10,127 nt of DNA from Conidiobolus incongruus B7586. Lineage: Eukaryota > Entomophthoromycota > Entomophthoromycetes > Entomophthorales > Conidiobolaceae. The notes below the pieces were generated by a model, which searched no databases, was not told where the DNA came from, and worked only from the letters and a program-made list of their open reading frames with translations. Of this stretch, positions 1-9,109 are shown piece by piece (positions within the stretch are counted from its first letter, which is position 1; each line of letters begins with the position of its first letter). Both the position numbers and the translations under genes were made by a program. The DNA lies in NCBI GenBank assembly GCA_000697335.1, contig JNEM01016087.1, forward strand, positions 1 through 10,127. The letters run 5' to 3'.

Positions 1-1260
1 CTATATTAAAACATTTAAAGATTAATAGCTACTATATTATTTGGGTTTAAATATTATAAAATTAAGGACTAAGGCTTTAATATTGAATAATTATAATAAA
101 ATAGGAATTATTATATAATTATATTTCAAAAAAAATTAAAATTATTAAGAGACTAATTCTCTAAATTTTTAAATATATTTTTATATAATTTAATTAATTA
201 TAAGTTAGATGATTGATTTATACTTTTATAGTTAAATTAAATATATAAATAATATTGAATCATATAATAAATAAGTTTCCTTTTTTTTTCTCTCAATTCT
301 TATTATTTCCTATTTTTATATTATTTTTAAAATTAAGACTACATTTTATTAATATTATAATATATTGGTATTACTTAATATAAATCTTAATATATTGGTG
401 ACTCATTTTAGTTTAAAGCTTAATTAAACTTTGTTTATCTTCCCACACTATATTACTATATTCTGTGCTATATTACTTTTATATTAAATTTTTCTCTATA
501 TTATATCAGTGATTTTATCTTTATATTTACAAAAATATTTATAGATTTAAAATTGAACTCTTTATATAAATAATTTTTGTATATAAAAATTTATTAACTT
601 TATTAAAAATAGATATAATTTATTATTTAAAAATCAAATATAAATAAACTAATAATTAACTTTATAGTTCTGAATAAATTATAAATATATTTGAATAATA
701 TCTTAAAAAAACAATTCAGTGATTTATTAATTTTTATATAATTTATTCAATATAAAAAACTAAAAATATAAAAAATATTTGAATAAAAATAATAAAAAAA
801 GATTAGCAAATCTAGCACTCACCAGATTATAAGCTATGTCAGTAAAATTACTTTATATAATTAATAAATATTAATATCAAAAATTTTTATAAATTTATTC
901 TCTTATTTTTTAAAATATTAAAGTTCACCTTTTAGTCAAGGAAATTATTGTTTAATGGTTAAAAGGTTTCCAATAATATGGTATAATATTATTTATATTA
1001 ATAGAGTTTTAACAGAATATTAAAAATCAAATATAAATTTATTTCCAAAACTCTAATTAAAATATAGAAATTAAAATAAATATTATATAAAATATTAAAA
1101 TTAAAATAAATATAACTTAAATTTAGTTGGTAACTTATTTGGTATAATCTTTATATAATATATAATTATAAAATATTTTTTAATTTATATATATTATATA
1201 TCAATTTATTGATTTTTTTAGATTTAATTAATTAATAGAAAAATATAAATTATAAATAAA
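1..1260. other. AT-rich spacer without recognisable genes
   Basis: I see no credible coding frame, RNA gene or intact element on either strand. Base composition is extreme: the 60 bases at 601-660 hold only four G or C. There are many short A and T runs. A short motif, ctatattac, occurs twice at about 448 and 469, which is compatible with chance in such DNA. The stretch ends directly at the TA that borders the mariner element to its right. Confidence 0.7.
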
Positions 1261-1262
1261 TA

Positions 1263-1289
1263 TTAATAAAGAAATTAAATAACAATATA
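1263..1289 (+). repeat. Terminal inverted repeat, 3' end of mariner copy A
   Basis: The first bases, TTAATAAAGAAATTAAATAA, align without gaps to the reverse complement of the right end of copy B. Nearly all mismatches are G-to-A or C-to-T. The preceding TA at 1261-1262 is one side of the target duplication. Confidence 0.8.
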
Positions 1290-1299
1290 ATTTTAAAAT

Positions 1300-2355
1300 A
1301 AAGATTAAATATAAAAATTAATAAATAATATAAAATTAATTGCCTCTTTTATTATTAATAACTCTGTTCTATATCATTGGTAAGTTTTTAATATTTAAAC
1401 AATAGTTTTTTTATTAACGATTAAAATTTGATATTTTACAAACCAATTTAATTTATTTGCAGGAATTTTTTTTCTTATAAGCTGATTTTTTAATTATTTA
1501 AAATACTTAAAATCATATAAAAAATAATCAGGTGAATATACTAGATATGATAACTTTTTTTAGATTTTTTTATATAAAGAATCTTATATAATTCTATTTT
1601 ATATATTTTATAATTAATATGAAAAATAATTATTTTCTTTAATTTATATTGAAAACACCATTTAAAAATAGTTTTATTGAAAAAAATAATATAAATTTAA
1701 TATTAATTGATTTTCCTGAAGATATTAAATAAAAAACTATATCTTTATAATTTATTATAATAATTAATATTTTCTTATAATTAAAGTACTTATTTATTGG
1801 AATTTATAAAGAGGATTAATTTAATTTAATCTAAAATCTTGTTTTATTTTTAAATAAAGGATTATATAAAAGAATTTAAAGTTTATTAATTATAAGTATT
1901 TATTTGAAAATCCTTTTTTTTAGTTATATCTTAATAAATTTAGTTTAGTTATAGTTACTTGAGTTTTTTAAGTTTTTATTAAATTATATGATATTTATTT
2001 TATATTTTTTATTAATTTAAATTTAAACTTAAATACATATAATATACTTATATAATTAATATTATATTGCTTTGATAATTCTCTAATCAAAATAAAAAGG
2101 TGTTTTTTGATATATTTTTTACTATATTAATAAGTAAAAAGATAATAATAGAAATTAATCTTTTAAATCTTAGTAAATTTTAAATAATATCCCTTTTAGC
2201 TTTAAAATCAAAAATCTAACAATATAGGTAGTTTTAAATAAAATATTATCTCTATAAGCTGTTTGTAAGTTTTAGATGATTTTAAAGGGTTTATAGTTAA
2301 GTTCTAAAGATACAAAAATAAAAGCTTTTTAAAAATTACTATTTATTTTAAATAT
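1300..2355 (-). pseudogene. Mariner transposase pseudogene (copy A)
   Basis: This is the relic of the transposase carried by copy A, read from about 2355 down to about 1300. Alignment by eye with copies B and C follows the whole gene, from the N-terminal DNA-binding region (about 2100-2355) to the YSPD-type C-terminal motif near 1530 and a tail matching 1320-1370. The start codon has become ATA (2353-2355). The first catalytic aspartate codon of the DDD triad reads AAT (1885-1887), and the second reads ATT (1616-1618). Only the third, GAT at 1512-1514, survives. There are several further stops and small indels. It is dead as a gene; its value is as a record of how this family decays here. Confidence 0.88.
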
Positions 2356-2473
2356 GATTAAATTTAAGTATAAATTTTAAAATCAAAATATTTTAATATA
2401 AATTAATTAAAATTAAATATATATATATATAGTTTGAAAATATTCATTTTCCTATATATTTCATATATAAATA

Positions 2474-2505
2474 ATCTTTCAAAATGTATAATATGTTTGA
2501 AAGAT
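2474..2505 (-). repeat. Hairpin inside mariner copy A
   Basis: The arms ATCTTTCAAA and TTTGAAAGAT pair perfectly over 10 bp around a 12-base AT-rich loop. The hairpin begins 41 bases inside the element's 5' end at 2546, the same spacing as in copies B and C. It lies between the terminal repeat and the transposase start, so it could be a transposase-binding site or an untranslated-leader structure. Confidence 0.75.
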
Positions 2506-2519
2506 CAGAAATTAAAAAA

Positions 2520-2546
2520 TTTGCCATTTCTTAATTTGTATACTAA
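2520..2546 (-). repeat. Terminal inverted repeat, 5' end of mariner copy A
   Basis: Read on the minus strand this begins TTAGTATACAAATTAAGAAA. It differs from the copy C repeat at only two of 27 positions. The flanking TA is at 2547-2548. Confidence 0.88.
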
Positions 2547-2747
2547 TATTAAAGAAAAAATTATTTAAATAGGAATTGATATCAAATAATTTTACAAAGG
2601 GGAATTCTTGGAATATAGAAATAAATAACCTAAATATAATTGTAACAAGTATATGGTGAAATATATCAAAAATTATTTATATAGTCACTTTTTATAAAGC
2701 TTTGAATATAGAAATTAAACTATATTTACATATAAAAATGAGATATA

Positions 2748-2774
2748 TAATGAAAAATTTTAAATTTTTCATTA
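2748..2774. repeat. 27-bp near-perfect palindrome
   Basis: Two 13-base arms (TAATGAAAAATTT and its exact reverse complement) flank a single central T. An arm this long is notable even in AT-rich DNA, though such DNA raises the chance rate. It lies about 310 bases beyond the stop of the minus-strand gene. It shares no obvious sequence with the mariner ends. Confidence 0.8.
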
Positions 2775-3065
2775 CATAAGCGATTGAATAGAAGGTTGAT
2801 AAATTTTTAATATAAACATAATTTGATGGAATAAACTTTGATTTCATTTAAAATATCTTTAAAAGTAATATGATTGAATAATAACCTAAACTTTTGTAAT
2901 TAATATAAACAACTATAATATTATAATTATAAATATTTATTAAAATAATATAAAAAATGTTTCTTTAATTTGGAATCAGAGTTGATACATAAATTATTAA
3001 GTCAAGTTTAAAATATCTGAATGAATTATACTTCAAATAATCTAAAGATCTTGATAATATAAAGA

Positions 3066-3071
3066 TTTATT
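3066..3071 (-). terminator. Likely polyadenylation signal of the minus-strand gene
   Basis: On the minus strand this reads AATAAA, about 17 bases past the TAA stop at 3088-3090. The spacing suits a eukaryotic cleavage and polyadenylation signal. AATAAA is common by chance in DNA this rich in A and T, so the call rests on position. Confidence 0.45.
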
Positions 3072-3087
3072 TATAAAAAATAATTAA

Positions 3088-3705
3088 TTAGAATAAGTAT
3101 AAGAAGGCAAGAGGTAAAGCGAAAGTGAACAATAGCTTGTTATCGATATGGATCATATTGGCATTGTTAGATCCATTAGCTTTAGCATTCTTGGCCAAGT
3201 TCTTGTATAATTCTCCATTGCAATCTTGATCACATTTGAAAACTTCGGTGAAATCAGTTTGGTTACATTTACTGGAACATTCAAGAGATTTCTTAGCATC
3301 AAAATCTTTCATACTGGCCTTCTCTCCCAAGCAAGTAACTACTTGAAGCTTGAGTTTATCCTCACATTCCTTTCCACATTTCTCTTTATCGTCAGCAGTG
3401 CACTTTTTAACACAATCTTTATATTCAGTTTCAGATTTTTTATCACATTCAGCGGAAATGGGTAATAATTTCATGACAGATTCAGTTTCTTCAGATTTTA
3501 AACCATTGGCAGTAAGAGCACATTGGATCAATTCATTTTCCTTTTTACCTTTACAGTCTTTCATCTTTTCGTTCTTGTCAGCATTAGCAGTAAGGTCATT
3601 GATCTTACATTGAAGAGCACTGGTGCAAGGGAGCTTAGAAGATTCTTCGGTAGCGGCAGCCAAAATTGAGGCAACGGATAAGATTAAAGTATATTGAAAT
3701 TTCAT
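3088..3705 (-). CDS. Cysteine-rich secreted protein, predicted GPI-anchored
   Basis: This is an intronless 205-codon gene ending in TAA. I do not recognise a named family. Residues 1-19 form a classic secretory signal (MKFQ, then a hydrophobic core ending near AAAT). The C-terminus has small residues (Gly178, Ser179, Asn180), a short polar spacer and a 15-residue hydrophobic tail at 191-205 ending at the stop, the layout of a GPI-attachment signal. The mature part is lysine- and glutamate-rich and has 14 cysteines. Eight fall in two twin CX3C units: C98/C102 with C110/C114, and C143/C147 with C158/C162. This suggests disulfide-pinned helical hairpins. One N-glycosylation sequon is visible (Asn148-Gln-Thr). 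Such a protein would sit on the outer plasma membrane or cell wall; its function is unknown. Its higher GC and balanced codon use contrast with the flanks. All six glutamines are CAA, supporting the standard code. The start is the first ATG and opens directly on the signal peptide. Confidence 0.88.
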   Translation of the reverse strand: MKFQYTLILSVASILAAATEESSKLPCTSALQCKINDLTANADKNEKMKDCKGKKENELIQCALTANGLKSEETESVMKLLPISAECDKKSETEYKDCVKKCTADDKEKCGKECEDKLKLQVVTCLGEKASMKDFDAKKSLECSSKCNQTDFTEVFKCDQDCNGELYKNLAKNAKANGSNNANMIHIDNKLLFTFALPLAFLYLF

Positions 3706-5549
3706 CTTTATATTATAGATTATAATGGTTGGTTTGAATCAAGATGTCAACCCTATAATATTTATATATCAATAGATATGGTTTAGATTTTGTAAAATTA
3801 TACAAATAGTTTATATAATGATCAGGTGCAGATTCTATTTACAAATATTTTACAGGTTTAAAATAGTTCATGAGAGAATTATATTATTTCTAAGTCTTGG
3901 TATTTAGAGAATGGATTGATTTCAATATTAATATTAATAATAATTTCATTATCTTCAAGTTAATACAAATATGAATACCATATTCATTTAAGGGTAATCT
4001 TCTCGAATTAGAATATTTCTTTAAGTTGAACTGTCAAGAATCATCAAATAAATTAAGCAAGAGCCAGAGTTATTGATACAGTAGCGTTGTAGGAATAAAA
4101 CAGTTTATTGGTATGAGATTGAGCAAATTGGAAATATTTGTTAAAGCTGGAGTAATGCGATTGCTAAAGTGAACTTGTGTTTATTATGGAGTTTTAGATC
4201 TTTTAGAATAATATTTATAGAAAATAGAATACAAATTTTTAATGAAAATTACCCTAATTCAGCAAAATCCACATTTGCCAAGCAAATAATTCTCATTTTA
4301 AACATTCAAATAGTGCTCAATTTTGAATTTTTAAAATAATTGTCATGGTATTAGACTTCATTTTTATTATTGATTGCTTTAAGTAATACTTTTATTATAT
4401 ATTAAATAACTTTTCTACTTATTACTCTTCTTCATGATTCCAAATTTATTATTTCAATTTATCGGAATGTTTTGCAATAAAAAAAGCATAATAAAAACTT
4501 TAAAATCAAATACACTTATCTGGATATTTTTCACTATTTGTTTTGTTATATTATACATCATCATTGTTCTATCTGACAAGCTTATTTATCTGATTTTGAC
4601 ATATTTTGAATTAAATTCAGGTTCAATATAGTAGGAACAATAAATTATTTTACCATGCTCCCATTTCAATATCATTGTCGTTCAGAGCTATCAAAATAAT
4701 AAAGTTTATTACATAAATCAAAGCACGTTAACGTTTTTTAAGAATAACAAAATTGATATTGATCAATAATAAACGATATACAATTTAATAGAATAGTGAT
4801 ACAAGCTCCAAATTTGGTTTGAAACGTTATAAATGGAATTTAATAATATTTAAAAAATTCTCACATTATTTAATAATATTTTATACTTAATATAATTTCT
4901 CATTGATTTGGGTATAAAATTGTATTTAAATAGGAAAAATTGTGGATAATATTAATTGAAGAAATATATTCATTTATTAAATCCCCATATTATGTTATAA
5001 TAACTGGGAAAAAAATTCAATCTGTCAAACAATAAATAAATTAAAATTTCTAAACAAATTAAAATATTGGAATCAAAAATAAATAAATTAATATCAAGAA
5101 ATTGAGAGCAAACCAATATATAGTATTTTAAAATATAAAGAATAATTAATATACTATAATTCCAAGTGAGATAGTAAAGTTCTTCAGTTTATTTTTCTTA
5201 TTGAGCTTAATAAGGTGTCGAAAGTATCAAAATTATAAATATATAAGTGAAAAATACAAAATAAATAAATCTGCGTAAAAAGATCTCTAAATATTAATTC
5301 TTAATACACAAAGTTTTTAGTGTTTTTATTAAATAGTTCTATAAATTATTAAATGGTGTTTTTTTTCAATTATCAAATAATATTTATAATTTTGAAAAAT
5401 CAATTATATCATTCGATATCATACTATATTAAACTAAATATGTTTTTGAAACTTTCACTTGGTTGGATATATACTATTGATGATTATTGTAATATAAATT
5501 ATATAGACAAATATTGAATATTCTTAAATACATAAAATTGAAAATTAAA
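3706..5549. other. Long spacer upstream of the host gene, no gene recognised
   Basis: Apart from the promoter-like site next to the gene, I find no supportable coding region. A 65-codon frame at 4434-4631 (plus) encodes a mostly hydrophobic peptide without family features. A stretch near 4040-4260 has a few tens of sensible-looking codons between stops but matches nothing I know. Composition is less extreme than at 1-1260. The region may contain eroded sequence, but nothing in it can be identified by eye. Confidence 0.55.
3759..3768 (-). promoter_or_regulatory. TATA-like box upstream of the cysteine-rich gene
   Basis: On the minus strand this reads TATATAAATA, which contains TATATAAA and so fits the TATAWAAR consensus. 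It lies 54-63 bases before the ATG, a distance compatible with transcription starting some 20-30 bases upstream of the start codon. A more GC-rich segment lies between box and gene. The general AT richness limits certainty. Confidence 0.45.
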
Positions 5550-5866
5550 TCATATGACAGCGTTGTTATTTATATCTGAAGTAGAATTTAGAGATAATAA
5601 ATTATAATAAAATAACTTTGTATCTCCTTTTACAGGATTATTTTGTGCATCAAAGTCGGTAAGATCATGTTATTAGGATATTTGAGCACACTAATACATA
5701 ATGTTGTAATATTTAATTTACAAACGAAAATATATACAATAAAAAATGTAAATCAGCGATAAATTAGATTTTCTTAAAAATTATACTAATAAATGAAAAA
5801 ATTCTAATTTTTGATTATTAAAAAATAAAAACTAGTTATCAGAAAATTTATTAACTTGTAAGGATG

Positions 5867-5886
5867 ATATATATATATATATATAT
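5867..5886. repeat. (AT)10 microsatellite
   Basis: An uninterrupted run of ten AT units, one of two clean dinucleotide tracts in the gene-poor centre of the window. No function is implied. Confidence 0.9.
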
Positions 5887-6007
5887 TCATAATGAATTAT
5901 CTGTATATCTAGCTTTAAATGAGATATTATATATAAGTCAATATCAGCGGATCAGGTATTACTATCACTCTAGAACTTCAGTCCCGATCTAAATATTACT
6001 ATATCTA

Positions 6008-6034
6008 TTCCATAATTCCATGGCCATTATGGAA
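6008..6034. repeat. Inverted repeat with 9-bp arms
   Basis: The arms TTCCATAAT (6008-6016) and ATTATGGAA (6026-6034) pair perfectly around a 9-base spacer that itself contains CCATGG. The arms and spacer are unusually GC-containing for this window. It could be a protein-binding palindrome or chance; no gene start lies nearby. Confidence 0.7.
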
Positions 6035-7043
6035 TGATATATTTTAATTAATGAAAAATATTTTTATCAATTATTATAAATGAGCAAATATGGACGTAAG
6101 TAATAGTTTGAATAAATAGTTTAGTAATAACAATGATCTTTGAATCAAATATTTTTAAGAAATTTCATGAGTATCATATGAGTTTTACATTTCTTGTCAA
6201 TATTCTTTTCATAAAATATTAAATCTAATTAAAGCATAATTACTATTCAATTTGATAATATATCTATGATGCGAACACATTTAGTATATTATATGAAACT
6301 ATATAAGAGAATTTTATTTAATGAATTCAACTCCTAAAAACATTATTATTTTAAAAAATCTATATTTAAATAATATAATTATAGATTATGAACATATTTC
6401 ATCGAATAACAAAAGTAATACTAATTAATGCTTCATACTAATGCAAAAGATTTTCTATTAAATCAGAATATATAATTAAACAAAACTGCTAAATTAATTT
6501 ATTTACTAATTTTTATTGTTTTTTATAATAAATTTTGTAAATAAAGATGGCTGTTTGAAAAATAATCCTATTACAATTTAGCGAATTATTTATTAATCCT
6601 GTATGTCTTAAAGGTTACTTACTGTTGAGACGTTGTAGCAGAATATTCAGGAAAAATTAGAATCACTTTCTATCATTTTCACATCTGGGTTTAAATAATT
6701 CATTCAGTGAGTAACAAAGGCTTTGGACAAATTCTAATAAAAGAAACTAAAGAACATCCTTTATTTATAGATTCACAAAGCCACTAAAAATGAGTGGTAA
6801 TATAGACTTAGTCATGGAATTAAGACCGACGGGTATTTTTGAAATACAACATTATCTTTCTGCTATATTATAATTTGAAAATGTATCAAACTGATCAACT
6901 TAGCTCTAAACAAAATCAAAAGGAAATTATAATTTAACAAGTATTATAACCTCTTCTTACTCTTAGTTTTTACATGTTCATTTTTTGAAAAATTTGCAAA
7001 TACGAAACATTATATTAATTTGCTATTAACTAGGACTAGTTAT

Positions 7044-7080
7044 TAAAGATATATATATATATATATATATAATATCTTTA
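7044..7080. repeat. (AT)11 tract inside a short inverted repeat
   Basis: An AT run at 7049-7070 is bordered by TAAAGATAT and its reverse complement ATATCTTTA, so the whole can fold as one long AT cruciform or hairpin. Replication slippage is the simplest origin. Confidence 0.8.
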
Positions 7081-7420
7081 AATTGGAATAGGAATGTATT
7101 GAACTTTTGTTAATTGATATTATTTTAATATCAGGATAGTTTAAATAATGAATCATTTTACAATGTCCTTTGAATTATTTATTATATATTGTTAAAACTG
7201 TACATTTATGGAATTTTGTTTTCTCCCATCAGTATTTTGTCGTTGAATCTGTACATCAACAGAAACATTTTCATTAGTTTGTTCCAGTATATTATCTATC
7301 TTTAATATGGTTTTAGTATTTTATATTTTGAGGATCGAAATCTAGATTAAATATCCTGTTATCAAAATAATATCCAATCATTTCAGTGATTTAATCAATT
7401 TTAGTCATACTTAATTATAA

Positions 7421-7790
7421 TAAATATTAACTTTATTTTGAATTACAGTTCAATATATTATATTGAAAATTACACCACTATTAATATTTACTATCATTTT
7501 TATTTAATATATCAGAATAATAGTTTTAAATTTTTCAAAAAATTTTCTGAATCAAATTTGTTAAATATAATTAAAAACTTTAATTATGAATAATTAAAAA
7601 AAAACTATATACTTGGATTGGAAATTTTCAATATTGAAATAAAATTAAAGTTTAATCTTAGTTAAAATTTTATAAATAAGAAATTTATTCATTATTTTTA
7701 AATGTGTATATAGAAATAAAAAAACTCTATAATAATTAAATAATATATAATAATTATTAAGGATGAACTAAAAATAAATATTAATTATAT
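7421..7790. other. AT-rich spacer before mariner copy B
   Basis: No coding frame, repeat or RNA gene was recognised. It ends at the TA (7791-7792) that borders mariner copy B. Confidence 0.6.
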
Positions 7791-7792
7791 TA

Positions 7793-7819
7793 TTAGTATG
7801 GAAATTGAGAAATAGCAAA
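7793..7819 (+). repeat. Left terminal inverted repeat of mariner copy B
   Basis: Begins TTAGTATGGAAATTGAGAAA and pairs with 9081-9107 at 19 of 27 positions. The copy C version of the same end pairs at 21 of 27. Confidence 0.88.
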
Positions 7820-7833
7820 TTTTTTAATTTCTG

Positions 7834-7865
7834 ATCTTTCAAACATATTATATGTTTAGAAAGAT
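7834..7865 (+). repeat. Hairpin inside mariner copy B
   Basis: The arms ATCTTTCAAA and TTTAGAAAGAT face each other around an AT-rich loop, with one change from the perfect arm seen in copy A. The structure begins 41 bases from the left end, exactly as in the other copies, and precedes the transposase start by about 115 bases. Confidence 0.75.
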
Positions 7866-7979
7866 TATATATATATAATATATAGGAAAATAAATATTCT
7901 CAAACTATATATATATTCAATTTTAATTATTTTTTTTATTAAAATATTTTGATTTTAAAATTTATATTTAAATTTAATC

Positions 7980-9065
7980 ATGTTTAAACTAAATTGTGAT
8001 TATCAAAAGGCTTTTATTTTTTTATCTTTAAAACTTAACTATAAACCCTTTAAAATCATCTAAAACTTGCAAACAGCTTATAGAGATGGTACTTTATCTA
8101 AAACTACCATATATCACTGGATTTGTGATTTTAAAGCTAGAAGGGACATTATTCAAAATTTATCAAAATCTAAAAGACTAATTTCTACTGTCACTTTTTC
8201 ACTTACTAATAAAGTAAAAAAATATATTAAGAAATACCCTTTTATTTCTGTTAGATAATTATCAAATCAATTTAATGTTAATTATACAGGTATGTTATAT
8301 TTACTTAAGTTTAAACTTGGATTAATTAATAAAAATATAAAATAAATACCTTATAATTTAACAAAAGCCCAAAAAAAACTAGAGTAGCTATAACTAAACT
8401 AAACTTATTAAGGTATAACAAAAAACAAAGGTTTTTATAATGAATACTTACAATTGATGAATTTTAGATTCCTTTATATAATCCTTTATCTAAAAATAAA
8501 ATAAAATATTAGGTTAAGCTAAATTAATCCCCTCTATAAATTCTAATGAATAAGTATTTTAAATATAAATAAATGTTAATTGTTATATTGAATTATAATG
8601 GTATATGGTCTTCTTATTTAATACCTCAAGGAAAATCAATTAATAGTAAGTTATATATTATCTTTTTAAATAAAACAATTTTTAAATGGTATTCTTAATA
8701 TAAATTAAAGACATTTATTATTTTGCATGATAATTGCAAAATACATAAAGCTAAAGCTGTAAAAGATTTTTTATATAAAAAAAAATTGGAGGGAGTTACC
8801 ACATCCAGTATATTCACCTGATTATAATCCATGTGATTATAATTGTTTTGGACAATTAAAAAAACAGCTTGTAAGAAAAGAAATTCCTGCAAACAAATTA
8901 AATTAGTTCATAAAATATCAAATTTCAGTCCTTAATAAAAAGAACTTTTTTTAGGTATTAGAAGCTTACTAAAGGTATAGAAAAAAGTTATTAATAATAA
9001 AAGAGGCTATTAATTTTATATTATTCATTAATTTTTATATATTATTTATTAATTTATGTGTTTAA
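7980..9065 (+). pseudogene. Mariner transposase pseudogene (copy B)
   Basis: This is a DD34D mariner transposase that cuts and pastes the element. The start is the ATG aligned with copy C. The N-terminal region carries the first helix-turn-helix (SKTTIYHWICDFK, near residues 41-53) and a KSKRL linker like the RSGRP motif of mariners. All three catalytic aspartate codons survive: 8456-8458 in TIDEF, 8729-8731 in HDN, and 8835-8837 in YSPDYNPCDYNCFG. D1 to D2 is 91 residues. D2 to D3 is 34 once an extra A in the nine-A run at 8777-8785 is discounted. It is broken: a TAA stands where copy C has CAA (residue 28), another where C has GAA (8256-8258), a TAG follows TIDEF (8465-8467), the frame changes between about 8280 and 8450 and again at the A run, and more stops lie near the C-terminus. 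Nominal length is about 360 codons, close to the family's usual 345. Confidence 0.93.
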
Positions 9066-9080
9066 TTTTAATTTTAAAAT

Positions 9081-9107
9081 TATGCCATTATTTAATTTCT
9101 GCACTAA
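9081..9107 (-). repeat. Right terminal inverted repeat of mariner copy B
   Basis: The reverse complement begins TTAGTGCAGAAATTAAATAA, matching the left end with a three-base difference at positions 6-8 and a few others. The hairpin found near the left end has no counterpart here, so the element's ends are asymmetric. Confidence 0.85.
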
Positions 9108-9109
9108 TA

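Larger units (their letters stand above)
1263..2546 (-). mobile_element. Mariner-type DNA transposon, copy A (decayed)
   Basis: This is a full-length but strongly eroded mariner/Tc1-superfamily element of 1284 bp in minus orientation. Read on the minus strand, its start (2546 downward) matches copies B and C over the terminal repeat, the internal hairpin and the 5' untranslated part. Its end at 1263 matches the right end of copy B. A TA lies just outside each end (1261-1262 and 2547-2548), as expected for the TA target duplication of this superfamily. It is about 30 bp shorter than copy B through small indels. Differences from B and C are dominated by C-to-T and G-to-A changes. It is the oldest-looking of the three copies and cannot encode transposase. 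Confidence 0.92.
2549..3087. other. Spacer between mariner copy A and the host gene
   Basis: I see no coding frame. The stretch holds a perfect-arm palindrome (2748-2774) and, at its right edge, the probable 3' untranslated end of the minus-strand gene. The remainder is AT-rich and unrecognised. Confidence 0.6.
5550..7420 (-). mobile_element. Possible fossil of a Ty1/copia-type LTR retrotransposon
   Basis: This is a weak call. On the minus strand, 7358-7375 encodes GYYFDN, followed shortly by DFDPQN, resembling the GY...K-GYR..DP region that follows the integrase core in copia-type Pol. About 1.7 kb further along the same strand, 5634-5657 encodes DFDAQNNP, resembling the DADWANDP-like motif of copia RNase H. 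The order and spacing suit a copia pol region. I could not identify a convincing reverse transcriptase core between them, nor long terminal repeats, so the outer limits are approximate. If real, it is old and very heavily broken. The higher GC of parts of this stretch (21 of 60 bases at 6781-6840) fits former coding DNA but does not prove it. Confidence 0.25.
7793..9107 (+). mobile_element. Mariner-type DNA transposon, copy B (full length, broken)
   Basis: This is a complete-length element of 1315 bp, normal for mariner. The left end starts TTAGTATGG and the right end closes with GCACTAA. A TA stands directly outside each end (7791-7792 and 9108-9109), the expected target duplication. The terminal repeats match at 19 of 27 positions. 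Inside are a leader of about 187 bases with a hairpin, one transposase gene in the same direction and a short AT-rich tail. The left 470 bases are very close to copy C in the same orientation 516 bp downstream, so the two are recent relatives. The encoded transposase is interrupted, so the element is probably non-autonomous, but its ends look good enough to be moved by an intact relative. Confidence 0.95.

Noticed and set aside
942-985. A tRNA-like D-arm sequence (GTTTAATGGTTAAAA)
   Set aside because: No anticodon arm, T-arm (GTTCGA-type box) or closing acceptor stem follows at the proper distance, so neither a tRNA nor a tRNA-derived SINE can be supported.
3226-3613. Two plus-strand open frames (3226-3465 and 3350-3613) opposite the cysteine-rich gene
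   Set aside because: They are antisense shadows of the minus-strand gene, whose signal peptide, cysteine spacing and GPI tail show it to be the real coding strand.
4434-4631. Plus-strand frame of 65 codons encoding a hydrophobic peptide
   Set aside because: The F, I and L richness is what AT-rich DNA gives by chance. There is no clear promoter, family motif or second supporting feature.
6622-6840. Plus-strand stretch with runs of sensible-looking residues
   Set aside because: It is interrupted throughout, matches no family I know, and overlaps a region with weak signals on the opposite strand. Its higher GC alone makes it look protein-like.
8695-8892. Minus-strand frame of 65 codons inside mariner copy B
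   Set aside because: It lies antisense to the recognisable catalytic part of the transposase (HDN to YSPD...CDY) and has no features of its own.
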